Positions 36,357-38,671 of a DNA stretch of 38,671 nt are shown one piece after another (within the stretch, counting starts at the first letter, position 1; each line of letters starts with the position of its first letter). The stretch spans positions 1 to 38,671 of the forward strand of contig LNFR01000010.1 in NCBI GenBank assembly GCA_001567185.1, in the 5' to 3' direction. The notes under the pieces are model-generated. The model was not told the DNA's origin. It worked only from the letters and a program-made list of their open reading frames with translations, and did no database searches. This DNA is from Bacteroidetes bacterium OLB12 (GTDB taxonomy: Bacteria; Bacteroidota; Bacteroidia; Cytophagales; Cyclobacteriaceae). The position numbers and the translations under genes are program-made.

Positions 36357-37595
36357 CTATGATCTTAATTCCAGGGCTTGTAACCGCTTTAGCAGGGGAG
36401 GATGGGAGTAATGAAAGAATACATACCACGGATGGGGATAGAGATTGCTGAGGGTATCTACCGATAACTTTTTCAAAGCGTTGGCAAGGGCAGTTCCGTC
36501 AAATGTATTTTTTGCATAGGCATCGGCTTCAAATTCATTTTTGCGACTCAGCATACTCATCAGGAGTCCGGTGATGCCGGAAATAGGAGAGAAGAGTATA
36601 GTGAATGCAATCAGGTTGAGGTGAATGGCTTGTTGTGATCCTCCCAATGCCGCAGAAAGTTTTTCATTAAACACCATCGTAGATAGCACGAACAACACGA
36701 AGAATACCTGCAATATCGAAATCAGGTAGGTGAGGATGATATGCTTTTTTTTGAAGTGCCCGACTTCATGCGCCAGAACCGCCACCAGTTCATCGGTAGT
36801 GTGATTGTTGATGAGAGTATCGTAAAGTACAATCTTTTTCTTTTTTCCAATGCCGGAAAAGAAGGCGTTGGCTTTGGCCGATCGCTTTGAGCCATCCATG
36901 ACAAAGATGTTTTCGAGCGGGAAGTCAACCTGCTTTGCGTAGGTAGTGATGGCCGTTTTTAAATCACCTTCTGCCAGGGGTGTGAGTTTGTTGAACAAAG
37001 GCAAAATGAGGGTAGTGTAAAACATGTTTACAATCAGGATAAACAGGGCTGCCACCATTCCAAACCATATCCAAAAGTCAGGGCCAATCCATTGTATGAG
37101 GTAAATGAGCAGCGCCAGTAATCCCCCGCCTACAATCGCACCCAATGCATACCCTTTTATTTTGTCAGCAATGAATGTTTTGGGAGTGGTTTTATTGAAT
37201 CCAAACTTTTCTTCAATTACAAAGGTGCTGTACCATTGAAAGGGCAATGTAAGCAGATCCGAAGCGATCATAATCACACCAAAAAAAATCAACGCCAGTA
37301 CGATCTCATTCGGAAAGTGTGGCCTTACCAGAGAATCAATCCAGCCAAAACCACCGGTAGCCAGCATTGTAAACGACAGGATAAAACCAAATGCGGCCGT
37401 AATAAAGGAGAACCTGGCCTGTGTGCGCTGGTAGTCAAGCGATCGGTTATATTTTTCTGGATTATAGAAGGTTGCAATTTCTTCTGGTATGTCTTTCCGA
37501 AGCGCTTTCAGATTCAAATAATCGAGGAGTTGGTCAAAGGCGTAACTTAATAGCGCGATGCCTAAAATAATTTGAAGAATGGTTTCCGGGCTCAT
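36357..37595 (-). CDS. M48 family (Ste24/CAAX-type) membrane metalloprotease
   Basis: A complete 412-residue polytopic membrane protease. The zinc site is H276-E-V-G-H280, with the third ligand in EFEAD (E354-D358). SKRSAKANAFFSGIGKKKKIVLYDTL is typical of Ste24-like enzymes, and an N-terminal M48 extension with several helices precedes the domain (about 1-200). These enzymes cleave peptides in or near the membrane and take part in protein quality control; bacterial substrates are mostly unknown. It begins 4 bases after the argH stop and ends 9 bases before the EEP gene, so co-transcription is likely. Confidence 0.9.
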   Translation of the reverse strand: MSPETILQIILGIALLSYAFDQLLDYLNLKALRKDIPEEIATFYNPEKYNRSLDYQRTQARFSFITAAFGFILSFTMLATGGFGWIDSLVRPHFPNEIVLALIFFGVIMIASDLLTLPFQWYSTFVIEEKFGFNKTTPKTFIADKIKGYALGAIVGGGLLALLIYLIQWIGPDFWIWFGMVAALFILIVNMFYTTLILPLFNKLTPLAEGDLKTAITTYAKQVDFPLENIFVMDGSKRSAKANAFFSGIGKKKKIVLYDTLINNHTTDELVAVLAHEVGHFKKKHIILTYLISILQVFFVLFVLSTMVFNEKLSAALGGSQQAIHLNLIAFTILFSPISGITGLLMSMLSRKNEFEADAYAKNTFDGTALANALKKLSVDTLSNLYPHPWYVFFHYSHPPLLKRLQALELRS

Positions 37596-37599
37596 GCTC

Positions 37600-38671
37600 T
37601 TAGTTCAATAAATCAGTAATTGCCCGGTTTACCTTTTGAAAATCAAAGCGCTTCAGAATCTCCTGAAAGTTAGACTCAATTTTGGCAGTCATCAGGTTGC
37701 CAATACTTCCTTCGTGTGTGTGGTTAATGTGGGTTGTGTAACTGAATTTTCCTTGTTCAATATCCAGGCCTACTTTTTTATAAGCATCCCGGAAGGGCAT
37801 ACCGCCCAATACCAGTTTGTTTACTTCCTCTACACTAAACAAATATTTGTACTTTTCATCGGCCAGAATATTTTCTTTCACCTGCAGGGAAGAAATCATA
37901 AGGTGTGTCATGTGCAAGCAATCCTTCAGGGTTTGGATGGCCGGGAAGAGTTTTTCTTTTAGCAATTGCAAATCGCGGTGGTAACCGGATGGTAAGTTGG
38001 TGGTTACCATACTCAACTCATTCGGTAATGCCTGCAGGCTGTTACACTTGGCCCGTATAAATTCGAATACATCCGGATTTTTTTTGTGTGGCATGATGCT
38101 GGAACCCGTAGTCAATTCATCCGGAAAGGAAATGAATGCAAAGTTTTGATTCAGAAACAAAGTGCAATCCATTGCCAGCTTGCCGATAGATGCAGCTACA
38201 TTGCTCATAGCCTGTGCCACGATGCGTTCGGTTTTGCCGCGCCCCATTTGTGCATAGGCTGCATTGTAATTTAAATCATCAAAACCTAAGAGTTGTGTGG
38301 TAAGTGTACGGTTAAGTGGAAAAGAAGATCCATACCCGGCTGCCGACCCCAATGGATTTTTATTCACTACCTGGTACGCGGCATGAAGCGTAATGGAATC
38401 GTCAGCCAGGCTTTCTGCGTAAGCGCCTAACCACAAACCAAACGAAGAAGGCATGGCTACTTGCAGGTGCGTATAGCCCGGAAGTAATTTGTCTTTGTGT
38501 TTTTCGCTTTGCGCGATGAGTAATTTAAAAACCTGTTCTATTGCCTGTGTGAGTTGCTCAATTTCATAACGCAGATAAAGTTTAATATCTACCAGCACCT
38601 GGTCATTACGTGAGCGACCGCTGTGAATTTTTTTACCCACATCGCCCAGTTTCGCGGGTAAGCTAAAAGTT
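37600..38671 (-). CDS. argH: Argininosuccinate lyase, 5' end cut by window
   Basis: The frame is open to the window edge (LPAKLGDVGKKIHSGRSRND), so the start lies outside; the GTG at 38640 is internal. HSGRSRNDQV, LPGYTHLQVAMPSSFGLWL, and the fumarase-superfamily signature GSSIMPHKKNP with the catalytic serine are all present, followed by the C-terminal domain. About 356 of a usual 440-460 residues are visible. The enzyme splits argininosuccinate to arginine and fumarate, the last step of arginine synthesis. No other arg gene is in the window. Confidence 0.95.
   Translation of the reverse strand, partial: TFSLPAKLGDVGKKIHSGRSRNDQVLVDIKLYLRYEIEQLTQAIEQVFKLLIAQSEKHKDKLLPGYTHLQVAMPSSFGLWLGAYAESLADDSITLHAAYQVVNKNPLGSAAGYGSSFPLNRTLTTQLLGFDDLNYNAAYAQMGRGKTERIVAQAMSNVAASIGKLAMDCTLFLNQNFAFISFPDELTTGSSIMPHKKNPDVFEFIRAKCNSLQALPNELSMVTTNLPSGYHRDLQLLKEKLFPAIQTLKDCLHMTHLMISSLQVKENILADEKYKYLFSVEEVNKLVLGGMPFRDAYKKVGLDIEQGKFSYTTHINHTHEGSIGNLMTAKIESNFQEILKRFDFQKVNRAITDLLN

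Overview
The window looks like a chromosome segment from a Bacteroidota bacterium, most likely of the Cytophagales type. The evidence is three secreted giants with type IX secretion (T9SS) C-terminal sorting domains, a PorP/SprF-type T9SS membrane protein, Bacteroidota-style -7 promoter boxes (TAnnTTTG), DUF3857, DUF4440 and DUF2214 family genes, and tightly packed directons. The genus cannot be read from the sequence. No tRNA, rRNA, CRISPR array, insertion sequence or integrase was seen. No gene-free stretch exceeds about 220 bases.

Layout. (1) 1-1957, + strand: a DprE1-like FAD oxidoreductase (cut by the window edge) and a DprE2-like short-chain reductase, a likely two-step epimerase pair. 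(2) 1968-24728, - strand: a frameshifted SGNH hydrolase; a frameshifted T9SS esterase-like protein (A, 3104-7010); an intact 2394-residue T9SS protein (B, 7227-14411); an SGNH/MBOAT pair for O-acylation of a surface glycan; a frameshifted PorP/SprF-SPOR protein; a 1743-residue protein (C, 18422-23653) with an esterase-like head, 15 PKD-like repeats and a type-B T9SS signal; and a secreted propeller-like protein. (3) 24750-30601, - strand: a compact glycan operon with a receiver-only response regulator, an initiating sugar-phosphate transferase with a degenerate receiver-like N terminus, and four glycosyltransferases. (4) 30796-33569, + strand: a DUF3857/transglutaminase-fold protein without catalytic residues, and a small membrane coiled-coil protein. 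(5) 33566-38671, - strand: DUF4440 protein, GH16 glucanase lipoprotein, DUF2214 membrane protein, EEP-fold hydrolase (frameshifted), M48 membrane protease, and argininosuccinate lyase (cut by the window edge).

How it may work together (inference): A, B and C share an esterase-type alpha/beta-hydrolase head but differ in their stalks and sorting signals. C is followed directly by a PorP/SprF gene, the arrangement known for type-B (SprB-like) substrates. The glycan operon and the MBOAT/SGNH pair could make and decorate a surface polysaccharide, possibly the anchor for these proteins.

Data quality: at least nine single-base reading-frame breaks are visible, most of them in homopolymers. Uncorrected assembly errors are the simplest explanation, but real decay or slipped-strand phase variation at two A9 tracts cannot be excluded from one sequence.
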